From Delphinapterus leucas (taxonomy: Eukaryota; Chordata; Mammalia; Artiodactyla; Monodontidae): a stretch of 64,000 nucleotides of DNA. Below the pieces are notes generated by a model, which had not been told where the DNA came from, made no database searches, and was given only the letters and a program-made list of their open reading frames with translations. How positions within the stretch are numbered: the stretch's first letter is position 1; each line of letters opens with the position of its first letter. The position numbers and the translations under genes are program-made. Location of the stretch: positions 67,022,193 through 67,086,192 of the forward strand of contig NW_022098057.1 in assembly GCF_002288925.2 (NCBI RefSeq), written 5' to 3'. This document shows, in pieces, positions 21,900-32,561 of the stretch.

Positions 21900-22258
21900 A
21901 ATAAATGCTATTTTTGGAGGTAATCTCATGGACAGTGCTGTTGCTTCAGTCCATAATTTCTAGGTTCATTTGCTCAGCTCTGATAGTCCCAGATTCATGA
22001 TGTTGATTCAGCTCAGCTCACCTGGCTGGCATGAAGTCCTCCTCCTGCCTCATTGGCCTAAAAAGGGTGTTCTTGGGCACACACGGTTTGGTATAGTTCA
22101 GTAACTTTTCAGAAACCTAAATTTCCTGGATTATGCACTTGCCCTTCTCTATGTAAATGCAATTTACATAGTATCTGTGGGATGGTCTGTGTATCTGTGG
22201 GATGGTCAGGGATAAAAATACAACCAATAGAATATAATCTTGAATGCTATGAATTGGT
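21900..22258. other. Unique sequence with a palindrome and a 20-base duplication
   Basis: 22151-22169 is an 8-base inverted repeat around GCA (ATGTAAAT...ATTTACAT). Directly after it GTATCTGTGGGATGGTCTGT (22171-22190) is repeated at 22191-22207. Confidence 0.6.
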
Positions 22259-22259
22259 T

Positions 22260-22475
22260 CAGAACATTTTGGATTCAGAAAAATCTAACTTTGAATTCTA
22301 TTAATGCTCTCACTTGTAGTGTGAACTTGGGAAAGTTATTTAATGTCTCTAAGACTTAGTTTCTTTATGTACACATTGAGACAAATAAGATCTTACAGTG
22401 ATGCATGGATAAAATGAGTATTTGTCACATGGTTAGGACTTTGTTCAGCACAGGGTAAAAGGTAATGACACGTGA
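22260..22475 (+). repeat. MIR SINE
   Basis: GTGAACTTGGGAAAGTTATTTAATGTCTCTAAG core and TTTCTTTATGTACACATTGAGA, then AGGACTTTGTTCAGCACAGG tail. Confidence 0.8.
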
Positions 22476-22589
22476 TCCTGGGGTCAGAATCAATCCTGAT
22501 CATTTCTACTGATGGTCTTAATTAGTCTGGCTGAGTGGGGAGAGTGACACCATGTCATGTCACTCAGATCCCTCCTAAGGGACTTGGCA

Positions 22590-22960
22590 CTTACTCTTAA
22601 GTGCTTGGCAGTGTTGGCTGCTGACAGCTCAGGACTGCATCCCTCTCTGAGAATTGCCCTCTGATGCAAAAGGTTGCCTTGCTTGAGGTTATTCCCCCTC
22701 TCCAGGAGCAGCCCACATCCAGCAACTGACCACTACTGGGCAGTACTAAAGCCTAGACTTCTTGCCTCTGTAGGAACACCCCTGGAAGGACTTCCAAGCT
22801 TTAGAACTTTTTGAGTGATTGGTTGAGGCCACTGTTGCAACTGCGTCTCACTTTGTCTTCTCCCTCTGTTCGACACTGTTTTCCCTGCTTCCTAACTGCT
22901 GTTCCTGGGAACACATCCCATTAATCCTCCTGCATGCATAGCTCAGCATGTCAGAATTTC
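22590..22960 (+). repeat. Ancient interspersed repeat, family not named
   Basis: Resembles the old mammalian repeat with GAGGCCACTGTTGCAACTGCGTCTC followed by CTTCTCCCTCTG and AACACATCCCATTAATCCTCCTGC. Diverged; family assignment not attempted. Confidence 0.5.
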
Positions 22961-25050
22961 TTTTCTTAGGATACCGAGGGAGATAGGAGGCATCTCCATT
23001 TTCCCACACCATTTTGTGGTACATTGTTCCTGAGGGAAGGGGTACAAGTTCCCAGAGGTGGAGCTTCCCAGAGACCCCTGAGGGCATCTGGTGTTAACAA
23101 CAGTCCACAGACTAAAAAACAGATGACTATTTTGTTGGTGTCCTCAAAATGGTTCTTTCTTCTTTCCTCTGAATATTCCAGGCTTCCCCAAGCTTTTCTT
23201 TCGTTTCTGTCCACACAGTTTTGTTCACTCCAGACTAATTCCCTGCTTTTCTGCCTCTACCCAGGTGATCAGAGTTATAGGAGCTAAAGAGAAGACAGCT
23301 GCTCCCGACCTCAATTCCACACGTTCTTTCATCCTACTGTCCTTTAAGAGAAAGTCACAGACACTTTACTAAGACAGCATAAAGAGGACTGAATGAAGAA
23401 ATGGAATGTGAGTCCCTAAAAGGCTGCCTGTCTGTTGCGTGGTGACTTTGACGTGGCTTGAGTATTACCTGGCAAGACCACAGTAAGCTTTTGAAAAGAC
23501 AAAGAAGGAAGCTCACACTTGTTAAAGCTATAACTAGCTTGAATCAATGCCAGACTGCCAAAGTTTGGCTAACTTTAGGCTATTCCCAGGTCCTCTGGCC
23601 TCAGAAGTTTTCCCTGTTAGGCAAAGAGTTTAAAATAAATCGCGTAAACAAATCTTTGTTCAGTGCTCACTCACCACATGCAGGACACTGCCTCTGTTAT
23701 TCTGATGTTTGCAAAGAACGATTCCTGCCTTTTAAAAGTCTAGGGTTTGGCTGGAGTCATAAGAGATTTTGTATAAAACTTCAACTACATGACTTCAAAT
23801 ATTCTGAAGATAATTCTAAAAAATCATGATAGCTTTCAGCTCGTACACCAGGCAAACCACCATCACCATGTGCTATAACTGCCTTAGTACAAAACCTTTA
23901 CAAGGTGAGCAGACTTCTTAGTATTGTAGCTGACTCAACTGAATATTCTCACCTTTCTTTTCTTTTTTTTCTTTTTGGACAGTCTTGAATACCCTAATTT
24001 GTTTTGTAGACAATTAAGGACAAAGTGAAATGCTACAGTCACTGCCTAGTTTGATAAACGTACAGCCATGAAGAATATCAAATGACAGGGGAAAAAAGTC
24101 TGTTTTCATATAGCAGCATTTTCCTTTGGTAATCTGCCTCACAAACTCTATCAGCAAGTATTGGACTCTTCAGTCTTTCCAAGTGTTATGTATTATGGAA
24201 AATAGAAAAGTTATTAAACTCGTGCCTATAAGGAGATATGATTCAAAAAGTCCAAGCGACTAGAATTAAAAACTTCAGATTTTATATAATTTATGTTGAG
24301 ATGAGCAACACTAAAAACATAAATTTATTAAGAGAAAAAACAGTAAATGAAGTCATCTTCAGGCATTAGAAAGTCTCTTTAGCTTTCAGGCTAGATAGTC
24401 TGCATTCCTAACTGTACAGGAATGAATTATAAGTCTTGTTATATAACTCACTCCATGTTGATTAAGCAAAAAGAGTAACTTTCAAAAGAAAAATATATTT
24501 TTAATGTTTTTAAAACTCATTTTTACTGTTTGTGTTAAGCAGAATTTCTTCTTGTCAAATGAAATTTTATCTGAGATCCAGTTTATAAAACAGGTGAAAG
24601 TCATGATTTGGTAAAATACAGTTTCTAAAGTACATTTAGTAAAATACTTCTGATAGGACATTGTGGTTCTTTATTTAGGTGTCTATATACTTTTGTGAAC
24701 TCTTAGAAGAAAAAGCATTGTTCCTTATTGACTCAGCATCTGGAATTCTTCCTGGCCCTTAGGAGTCAGAGAAAAAAATGTGGTTTTCACACATGAAATG
24801 AGTAAATGTATGGGTCACCAATAGTCTCACTTTCAATGAAATCAAGACTTAGTCAGTAATGGATTGCTTCTATTGGCACGTCAGGGTTATTGATAGCTTG
24901 CTTTTAAGCACAAACTGTTCAGCATTTCTTTTGCTCAAGGGGTTGCCTTTCTAGGATCCCCCACAAGGAATGGGGTTATCAAACCCATTCTCTATAGTAG
25001 TGGGGCTGTACCCCAGGGCTGGACTCTGGGGGGGGCGGGGGCGTGGTGAG
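22961..25050. other. Unique sequence, no feature seen
   Basis: 2.1 kb, AT-rich from about 24000. A 123-codon frame at 23458-23829 has no recognisable domain. 25028-25041 is a G-run pair (8 G, C, 5 G). Confidence 0.4.
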
Positions 25051-25054
25051 CACT

Positions 25055-25726
25055 CCCATTGATTCAATCTGCCTTCTTGAATATAGTGACACTAATGAAA
25101 TCAATCATCCTTCTTAATGGGTGTCAGGAGCCTTAAAAAGGCAGATTGATTTAATCCGGGTCAGGAAACCTAAGGCATTTCGTTGGTTTAATGAATATCA
25201 GGAGACTTAAGAAAGAGGATTGATTAAATGGGGTCACAGTATTTAAGGGAGCTGTTTTAATCATTGGGATTCACATGATTTATGGGGACAGAGCCAATCA
25301 AAGGGAGTCACGTGATGGGGGGGTGATTGATTCAATTTCAGTCACCTGATACAAGGGGCCAGCTTGAATCACTGGTAATTTTAAGGGGACGATTGAATCA
25401 AAGGCAATCCCGTGATTTAAGGGGGGTTATTGTTTTATTGGCAGTCAGATTAAGAAGGCCAATTAATTTAATGGGGTTCAGGAGAATTAAGAAGGCAGAT
25501 TGCTTTAATGGGTGTCAGGAAACCTAAGGGGTTTGATTGGTATAATGGTGTCAGGAGATTTAAGAAGAATGATTGATTTAATGGGGGGTCAATATTTAAT
25601 GGGGCTGATTTAATCAATGGGAGTCCCATGATTTAGGGGGCTGTTTTGCTACATGGGAGTCATGTGTTAAAGGGGTGCTGATTCAATCTTGGAGTCACCT
25701 GATTCATAGGGACTGATTTAACAATA

Positions 25727-25728
<2 letters not shown>
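25055..25728. repeat. Degenerate ~36-base minisatellite with higher-order structure
   Basis: Eighteen direct units, anchored on GTCA or a variant, start at 25123, 25160, 25197, 25233, 25270, 25307, 25341, 25375, 25404, 25444, 25477, 25514, 25550, 25588, 25623, 25659, 25694 and 25728 (mean spacing about 35.6). Each has roughly GATTGATTTAATGGG then GTCA then a variable 8-base word then TTAAGGGG. Units 1-7 match units 11-17 in order, an approximately 354-base superperiod. Two units at 25055-25120 are inverted. Not a known satellite to me. Confidence 0.88.

Positions 25729-25766
<38 letters not shown>
25729..25766. repeat. (AC)19 microsatellite
   Basis: 38 uninterrupted bases of AC. It begins inside the last unit of the minisatellite, where GTCA is replaced by GACACAC. 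Likely polymorphic. Confidence 0.97.
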
Positions 25767-25769
<3 letters not shown>

Positions 25770-26285
25770 CCCATTCTCTTATGGGTATCTGCCTGTGGCA
25801 TGTGCCACAGTGGGTGGCCCTGTTAATGGGTGAATCGTAATGTTTAATTGATGGAGTTAGGCCATTATGTAATTTGACTTCCTCAGACTGAATTTTATTG
25901 GCAAGATCAGTGGGACATCCAAGGCAGACTGCATCATTTTTTTCCTGAGCATTTACTGTACTGAGCCCTTCTAGAGGGCATGGAAGTGTACCAGTTCAAT
26001 TGTGGGAGGCCAAGGGATAGAGGTAGTAAATTTATATGAAAGAGAGATTTAAAAGCACCCTCTTACTCTTCCTGCCAAGCTTTCATGAATCTGGATCGTG
26101 TAAGCCCCTGATTAAACCATAACAGGAATATAAATGAACAGAAAAGATCAAGAAATGGACAACACAGGTTAGGTCAGCAATGGAAAGATTTAGAATAGAA
26201 TCATCATATCGTCAAGTAAACAAACATAACCCATAGCTAAGAAGTGCTGCATTCTCCATGGTTCAAGGAGGTAGCTGGAAATGAA
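25767..26285. other. Unique sequence, no feature seen
   Basis: TGTGGCATGTGCCACA at 25794-25809 is a perfect short palindrome. No gene or repeat is recognised. Confidence 0.4.
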
Positions 26286-26289
26286 CATA

Positions 26290-26500
26290 TTTCCTCTTTA
26301 GTGCCTATTACTCTCTAATGGACTAAGTAATTTACTTTTTATTTTGCTTACGTCTGTCTCCTTCACTGAAAATGTAAGCTCCATGAGGGTAAGGGTTTGG
26401 ATCTGCTTTGTTTGCTCCTGTATCCCCAAAGCTTAGACTAGTGTGTATAAAATGATAAACACTCAATAAATATGTCCTGAATGAATTAATTAATAGTTTA
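26290..26500 (+). repeat. L2 LINE 3' end
   Basis: Textbook L2 tail: AAAATGTAAGCTCCATGAGG, GTTTGCTCCTGTATCCCCAAAGC, ACACTCAATAAATATGTCCTGAATGAAT. Only the 3' ~210 bases are present, as is typical for 5'-truncated L2. Confidence 0.92.
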
Positions 26501-29055
26501 GTAGGATACATTATAGCCCTATCAAATACTGTTGAAAATGGCATCAGGAAGAAGGGTTAATCCTATGTTCTTTGAAATGCCTTTGGTGGCATCCCTCTCA
26601 AGTTAATTAATTCATTTTCCTTCTGGAATTTAAGGTAATTATAAAAAGTAAAAATTATTTATTGAGCCAAAATACTAAGCCATGCATTGTTTGTCATTGG
26701 ACTTTCAGATTCTCTTTATTTCAAGAGTACCATCAGCCTAGAATTGTTCTGTCATATTTTATTATATCTCCATAAGAATAAGCATTCCCATTTTAAATAC
26801 TGAAGGTAAGATTTGCATTAAACCATGAATTGAAAATATAATGATGACTGTTTACTGAACCTGAAATCAACCAACATTTATAAACGTTTTTTAAGCCCCA
26901 AATAAATAGTCATTATACTCACATACACAAAAAATAAAAACACTTAGAAATCAGTTTAACCAGCAACATCACAATGTTCTCAATGGAGTTGATCTTTAAT
27001 TTATTGCAAATAAAATCTTTATTTGAGAAGAAACTTTTTTAGTCAGATATCAATATAGACCAACACCTTTTGAAGTGTTGATTTTCTTTAAAAATATCTC
27101 CAATAGAACATACAATATTTACTTATTGAACAGAGCTTATATATTGAGTATTCATGCTTTTTAAGTTTTAACAATGTTAAAGATATGATTTTAGCAAAGT
27201 GTTTTGTTTTTGCTACAAGTAATGTTAGTATGCTGTTACATTTAAGTCATCTATTATCTTTAAATAGGTTAGAATTTTTTTCTGAAAGCTTATTTCCAAT
27301 GACCCTCCATCTGTTAACACATGAAGAATCTTTTAAAAAGTTGAACATCTCTGTTATAACCCAAACTTTGACAGCAATTTGCTCTATACCTTGGATCAAT
27401 TACTTTCTGCACTGCAGATTTCTTATCTGTTAAATGGTCCTTAGAGTTTCTTCTTTCACTAGAATTCCATAGAAAATTTCATAGTTGTTTGTACAGTTTA
27501 GAAAATAAGCACAGAGGATAAAATAATTGCATTCAATTTACCTTAAAATTCTTCAATGCACATTAAATATATTGTAATACCTTTTATCCTTTTGATTAAT
27601 CACTGATACTGATGATAAGGTTTCAGGTGTTTGTATAGTATGAATAAATAGTTTGAGGCTTTCAAAAAGAAAAAAAGAACCATATATTTGATATGTTGTT
27701 TCTTTCCAATTTTCATTTAGGAAGAAATACTTTTAGAAGAAGAAAAAGTCTGATAGAATAATAACTTTGTGCTGGAGCAAATGGGCTCAATAATTATGCC
27801 TCTAACTTTACAATGAGAATATATGAATTGTCTTGCTGCACAGAGAATAACACACATTTTCTACTATAAATTATGTCTACTTTTGCCTACTTTTAGTTTT
27901 TAAATTCCTATATTCATTTTGTGATGGAAGTTAATAGTCAACAATATTTGCATATGAGACAATGATTTTCTTTTCTTTTCAAAAACAAAGGTAAAATATA
28001 CACAGCTTTGCTCCTACTAAAGTTAGGGAGGTAAATTAATTTTCCCTTTGTTTTTTCTAAAATTGTACTGGACAAATACATACTATAATGTATAAAAGAG
28101 TTACTATTGAGATATATGAAACAACAATAATAATACAAATAGGTTATAGTAAGGATGGTGACTGTGATGGTAATTTTAAGAATTTTATACATTTGTTATA
28201 TTTCCTCAAAAATTGCATAATATAAATTTAATACATTTTAAAAACTTGGAATCAAACAGTCCTACATAAAGTAAAAACTGACCACCTTTTCTTTGTGTTT
28301 GTCTTTCCACACCAGTTTCACTCCCCTCCCTGGAAAAGATGTATGAATGCAAGCTTTGGAAAATGTAACTTCAGCCCATTTTCTATTCATTTATATGTAC
28401 GTATTTATATATTTAGAAGTTCTAAAAATACATGGGAATTTTCTCTTCATGTTGTTTTTCTTCTTGGCCTTTTACTTGATAATATCTTGGGACTCTTTTT
28501 ATAAGCCACAATTTATACATATCCATAGTTCTCTTACTGGATGCAGAGTAATGTGTCGAATGGAATTTATTTAGCTCTTAAACGTACTCATTTAAAATTT
28601 TTTTTCTTCCTCCTTCTTGACTTCATGAAACAAGGGATGAATTGTCATGAATATTGTTTCCTTTCAATAAATCGACTTTATGATGCCTGTGTAATAAGAT
28701 TATTGGTCTTAAAGAGGACTGTATAGGGGATACTGGGCATGAGTTGCGACTCTAGAAAGGTGTTAGCTCTTAGGGAAGAAGAAGAGTAACACTTTGTAGT
28801 GTTCATATTATCAGTAGTTGTTGAGTAGAGCACTGGTTCATTTGATAGCCTAGCAAACTAGGTTAAAAGCTTATTGAGCTTACTGGATTTGAAAGCTTCT
28901 CAAATAATTATTGTATTTTTTATTATAGTTAATAAATATTTATTCTAAAAAATGCAGAAATATAGAATGTGTAGTGTAATCATACCATGCAGACATAACT
29001 TCTGTTATCCTTTTGGTGCTTTTTTTTCAAGACTTTTTTCTCTAGGAATGTATTA
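26501..29055. other. AT-rich unique stretch
   Basis: 2.5 kb, strongly A+T rich, with no recognised interspersed repeat. The absence of repeats over this length could reflect constraint or simply unrecognised old elements. 28905-29045 has a weak resemblance to old L1/DNA-element debris. Confidence 0.35.
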
Positions 29056-29057
29056 GT

Positions 29058-29290
29058 GTAGATGTATAAGCCTGACTTCTGAAACCAGGCTTCCTCAGTT
29101 CAAATCCTAGTTCTGCCATTTGTAAGCTGTGTATTTTGAGTAAGTTCCATAAGTACTGTAAACCTCAGGTTCTCCATCTGTAAGATGGGAGAGTAGTAGA
29201 ACCTCCCTTCTGGAGTTGTGAGAATCTAATTAAATACATGCAAAGCATTAAGTGTTGCATACAGTATGTATACAATAAATGAATTATTAT
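29058..29290 (+). repeat. MIR SINE
   Basis: CTGACTTCTGAAACCAGGCTTCC head, AGTTCAAATCCTAGTTCTGCCATTTGTAAGCTGTG, CTCAGGTTCTCCATCTGTAAGATGGG, TGGAGTTGTGAGAATCTAATTAAATACATGCAAAGCATT, then ATACAATAAATGAATTATTATT. Almost complete. Confidence 0.93.
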
Positions 29291-29339
29291 TTAAACAATT
29301 TGCACATTTGTACCTTCTTTACTCATTTAATATGTTATG

Positions 29340-29480
29340 AAGATCCCTAGGTCATTAAGTAGTCTCCTTAATTATTAATTAATTTTAACAAGAAAATAGT
29401 ATTTCACTGTATGATAAGATGATGTATATTTCATATAACAATCCATTATTGGGCAGTTAATGTAGTTAAAATTTTATTGT
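29340..29480 (+). repeat. Weak old L1-like fragment
   Basis: AATAGTATTTCACTGTATGAT and ATTATTGGGCAGTTAATGTAG recall the L1 antisense stretch with ATATTCCATTGTATGG and TTGGACATTTAGGTTG. Low confidence. Confidence 0.35.
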
Positions 29481-29530
29481 TCTTGAAAATAACAGATTTA
29501 TAGATAATTTTTGTATATTTTTCTGGTTTA

Positions 29531-29767
29531 AAAATTGAATGGCTAGGGCTTCCCTGGTGGCGCAGTGGTTGAGAGTCCGCCTGCCGTTGCAGGGGACACG
29601 GGTTCGTGCCCCGGTCCGGGAAGATCCCACATGCCGCGGAGCGGCTGGGCCCGTGAGCCGTGGCCACTGGGCCTGCGCGACCAGAGCCTGTGCTCCGCAA
29701 CGGGAGAGGCCACGGCAGTGAGAGGTCCGCGTACCGGAAAAAAAAAAAAAAAAAAATTGAATGGCTA
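29531..29767 (+). mobile_element. CHR-1 SINE, short cetacean form, young, with target duplications
   Basis: GGGCTTCCCTGGTGGCGCAG head, GGTTCGTGCCCCGG B-box region, body ending GAGAGGTCCGCGTACCGG plus poly-A (29738-29756). A 15-base perfect duplication (AAAATTGAATGGCTA) lies at 29531-29545 and 29753-29767. Very little divergence from the family consensus as I know it, so it is a late insertion. Confidence 0.97.
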
Positions 29768-29842
29768 AAGCCACTAATGTGTGCCCTGCTTTAAGGCTTT
29801 TGATACCTGTTGTCAAATTGAACAATGGGATTTAATGGATTT

Positions 29843-30079
29843 TAAAATTCCTATCTTTTTTTTTTTTCTTTTCTGTACGCGGGCCTCTCGCTGTTGTGGC
29901 CTCTCCCGTTGCGGAGCACAGGCTCCGGACGCGCCGACTCAGCAGCCATGGCTCACGGGCTCAGCCGCTCCGCGGCATGTGGGATCTTCCCGGACCGGGG
30001 CACGAACCCGTGTCCCCTGCATCGGCAGGTGGACTCTCAACCACTGCGCCACCAGGGAAGCCCTAAAATTCCTATCTTT
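29843..30079 (-). mobile_element. CHR-1 SINE, short cetacean form, young, with target duplications
   Basis: The mirror image of the preceding copy, 75 bases away: poly-T at about 29856-29867, CTGTACGCGGGCCTCTCGCT, GGAACCCG-type boxes on the minus strand, head at 30040-30063. A perfect 16-base duplication (TAAAATTCCTATCTTT) lies at 29843-29858 and 30064-30079. Confidence 0.97.
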
Positions 30080-31040
30080 AAAATTCTTTCAGTGATTTTA
30101 AATTAAACCATTCTATCTGTTCCTGATTTATTTCTTATTGGATGAAAATCTTGCTTTAACACTGCAAAACAATAATGGTCATGGATTAAATATGTGATAT
30201 AAATGATGTAACATAAGAACTTATGCATCCAATAAATGTTGTTTTCCAAATAATAACCTTGAAATGTAGGATCACACTTATGATTACATTTGTCAAATGT
30301 TTTTGAAGTTATTCTTTAGCAATTGCATAAAGACATGAACATTTTTCACATATTATGATGATTATTATCTATAACAAAATATAATTGAAATGTATCTCAA
30401 ATTTTTCATCAGAGTTGACCTAAAATAAATGGTTTGCAACATTTCCTACTCAATATCTAACTTCTTTCTTAACCAGAATCTTTTTTTTTTTCCATCTAGT
30501 GTGGCTGCAATGTGTTTGGCCCTAGCAATAGATTAGGCTAGTCCAAACAAATTCTCAGAATGTCTTACAACGCGACCTGGTCTTAAGAACCTGTTCTGTC
30601 AGTAAGACTTGATCAGAAGTCTACTGAGAAGGTATTTGCTAAGGCTTTTGCTTTCCTCATTAGAGATGGTTATAGCTGTCCACGCTTTCCTGCTCTTCTC
30701 TTCTTCCTGCTTTGAATGAAGCCAAGATGATTGGAAGTACAAAAGCATCTTGTGACTAGAAAATCATCTCAACCTCAGTGAACTTCTAGGTTAACACAAC
30801 AACTGCCCACCTCCAGATTTCTTATTGTATGGGGGAAAAAGCTCTCCTGTTTATTTAAAATACTGATCGCTTTTGTCTTAATAGATTTGAAGGCATTCCT
30901 AAAACATAAACCCTGCTACTTTTACAACTGCTTTTGAAAACACAATTCTTTAGAGACTTCATCAAAATTGATTGCTCTAGGGATGTATAGGACTTCATGG
31001 AAAAAAAATAGATTTGTTTTTAAATAAGTATTTCAAAGCA
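30080..31040. other. Unique or unrecognised old sequence
   Basis: 30495-30790 has the feel of an old LTR-type repeat (TTGCTTTCCTCATTAGAGATGG, TTCTTCCTGCTTTGAATGAAGCC), not firmly identified. The rest shows nothing. Confidence 0.3.
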
Positions 31041-31046
31041 ATTGCA

Positions 31047-31255
31047 GATTTAGAGTTGGAAAGGACCTTAGAGATCATTTAGTTCATAAATTCTTAATGG
31101 CAGATGTTCATCAAAATTACCATTGGACCTTAAAGAAATATACATATCTGAGCCATATGCTCAAGTATGTTGATTCAGAAGATCTCAGGTAGAGCCCATC
31201 TGTATTTTTTAAAACTACAGGGTGATTCTAACAGCCAGGGGTGAAAATTACTGAT
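31047..31255. repeat. MER5-type hAT element plus an older SINE-like scrap
   Basis: 31047-31085 (AGAGTTGGAAAGGACCTTAGAGATCAT) is a scrap of an ancient repeat. 31095-31255 follows a MER5-like palindromic order: TCATCAAAATTACCATTGG, GTTGATTCAGAAGATCTCAGG, TGTATTTTTTAAAACTACAGGGTGATTCTAACA. Confidence 0.7.
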
Positions 31256-31917
31256 CAATATCTACCCCTCTCAAACAGTGATATGTGTACCAACCTATGA
31301 TATGTAGATCTAGCAACAAATCAGAATTTTTCAGTTTACAAAGGAGAAGTAACTTTATGTAATTGTATTACTAGACAAACCCAAGATCCTGGTAAATAGG
31401 TGAATTAGAAAGAAAGTCACTGTAAGTCTAAGTTAACTGTAGCCATTTTTTTTCTAGAAAATAAAAATATCAAGAATGGGATTTGCTATCATTCTTTCAA
31501 CTCTCTCATACTTTCATGAGAATTTCCCTTTTAGTTCCACTACTCAAAATTGTTCAGATTTTCAGAGTCTGCTGAGATTTAGTTCAATGGTGTGGGTCTA
31601 CCTTTTTTTGGAGGATTAGGCTCAAGTTAATTAATGGAGGCAGCTTGGATGAGGCAGCTTGTATAGAAATAGTGTTAGCTGCCACTGTGCCCTCCCCACC
31701 CCCTAACTTCTCTACTAAGAGAAAATGAGTTTGCCACTGAAGCTGATTTGGGTCTCTTTGGTTGGTTCTTATTTCAGTTATATATACAATTACCTTTTAG
31801 AAATTCTTCCAGACCTCATCTAATAAGTTACTCGGGTTTCTATTTAATGTGAAGTCTCAAGTAATTTAAATAATTTATTGTTAATAAATAACTATTCTTC
31901 AAAGTGAGCTCCACGAA
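31256..31917. other. Unique sequence, no feature seen
   Basis: No repeat or gene recognised. 31651-31672 repeats the word GAGGCAGCTTG twice within 20 bases. Confidence 0.4.
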
Positions 31918-32392
31918 GTTTTTAGATATAAGGTAAAACCATAAAAAGGAACAAAATCGGGTCATTTGTAGAGAAGTGGATGGACCTAGAGTCTGACATA
32001 CAGAGTGAAGTAAGTCAGAAAGAGAAAAACAATTATCATATATTAACACAAATATATGGAATCTAGAAAAATGGTACAGATGAACCTATTTGCAGGGCAG
32101 GAATGAGATGCAGACGTAGAAAATGGACACGTGGACATGGGGAGGGGGGAAGAGGGGCTGGAATGAATTGGGAGATTTGGATTGACATATATACACGACC
32201 ATGTGTAAAATAGATAGCTAGTGGGAACCTGCTGTATAGCACAGGGAGCTCAGATAAGTACTCTGTGATGACCTAGATGGATGGATTGGGGGGGATGGGA
32301 GGGAGATCTAAGCTGATTCCCTTCATTGTACAGCAGAAACTAACACAACATTGTAAAGCAACTATACCCCAATTAAAAAAAAAAGTTATTAG
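31918..32392 (+). mobile_element. L1 LINE 3' end, 5'-truncated
   Basis: Holds the last 43 codons of ORF2, the 3' UTR with a G-rich purine stretch at 32139-32157, and the end AACATTGTAAAGCAACTATACCCC plus poly-A (32374-32384). A likely target duplication flanks it: GTTTTTAG (31918-31925) and GTTATTAG (32385-32392), one mismatch. Confidence 0.93.
31935..32066 (+). pseudogene. L1 ORF2 carboxy-terminal remnant
   Basis: 43 codons in frame to a TAG at 32064: KRNKIGSFVEKWMDLESDIQ then SEVSQKEKNNYHILTQIYGI. This is the C-terminal tail of L1 ORF2p, downstream of the reverse transcriptase and Cys-rich regions, both lost by 5' truncation. The frame is intact over this short stretch, so the copy is only moderately old. 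Confidence 0.92.
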
Positions 32393-32561
32393 TTCTTGGC
32401 CTGAAATAATAAGGAAACATTTTAAATCTCAAATTATACCTTATTAAAGATAAATTGCACCACTCTCTTGAGCTCATTCAGCTCAAATTTAGGCAGTTTC
32501 CATTTCAAACCAGGTTAATCTTGTTTTGTTAATTGATAGCTCCTTTTAGGAAATGCATTTT

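Noticed and set aside
25055..25728. Regular ~36-base repeats resembling a CRISPR array
   Set aside because: No unique spacers between repeats, the units are contiguous and degenerate, and the DNA is mammalian.
29549..29640. tRNA gene-like box A and box B sequences in SINE heads
   Set aside because: They are tRNA-derived SINE heads with duplications and poly-A tails; they do not fold as complete tRNAs.
29466..29825. 119-codon minus frame and neighbouring frames of 60-104 codons at 29446-30106
   Set aside because: All are translations of the two SINEs in various frames.
31651..31672. Short repeated word GAGGCAGCTTG as a possible minisatellite
   Set aside because: Only two copies of 11 bases, too small to separate from chance.
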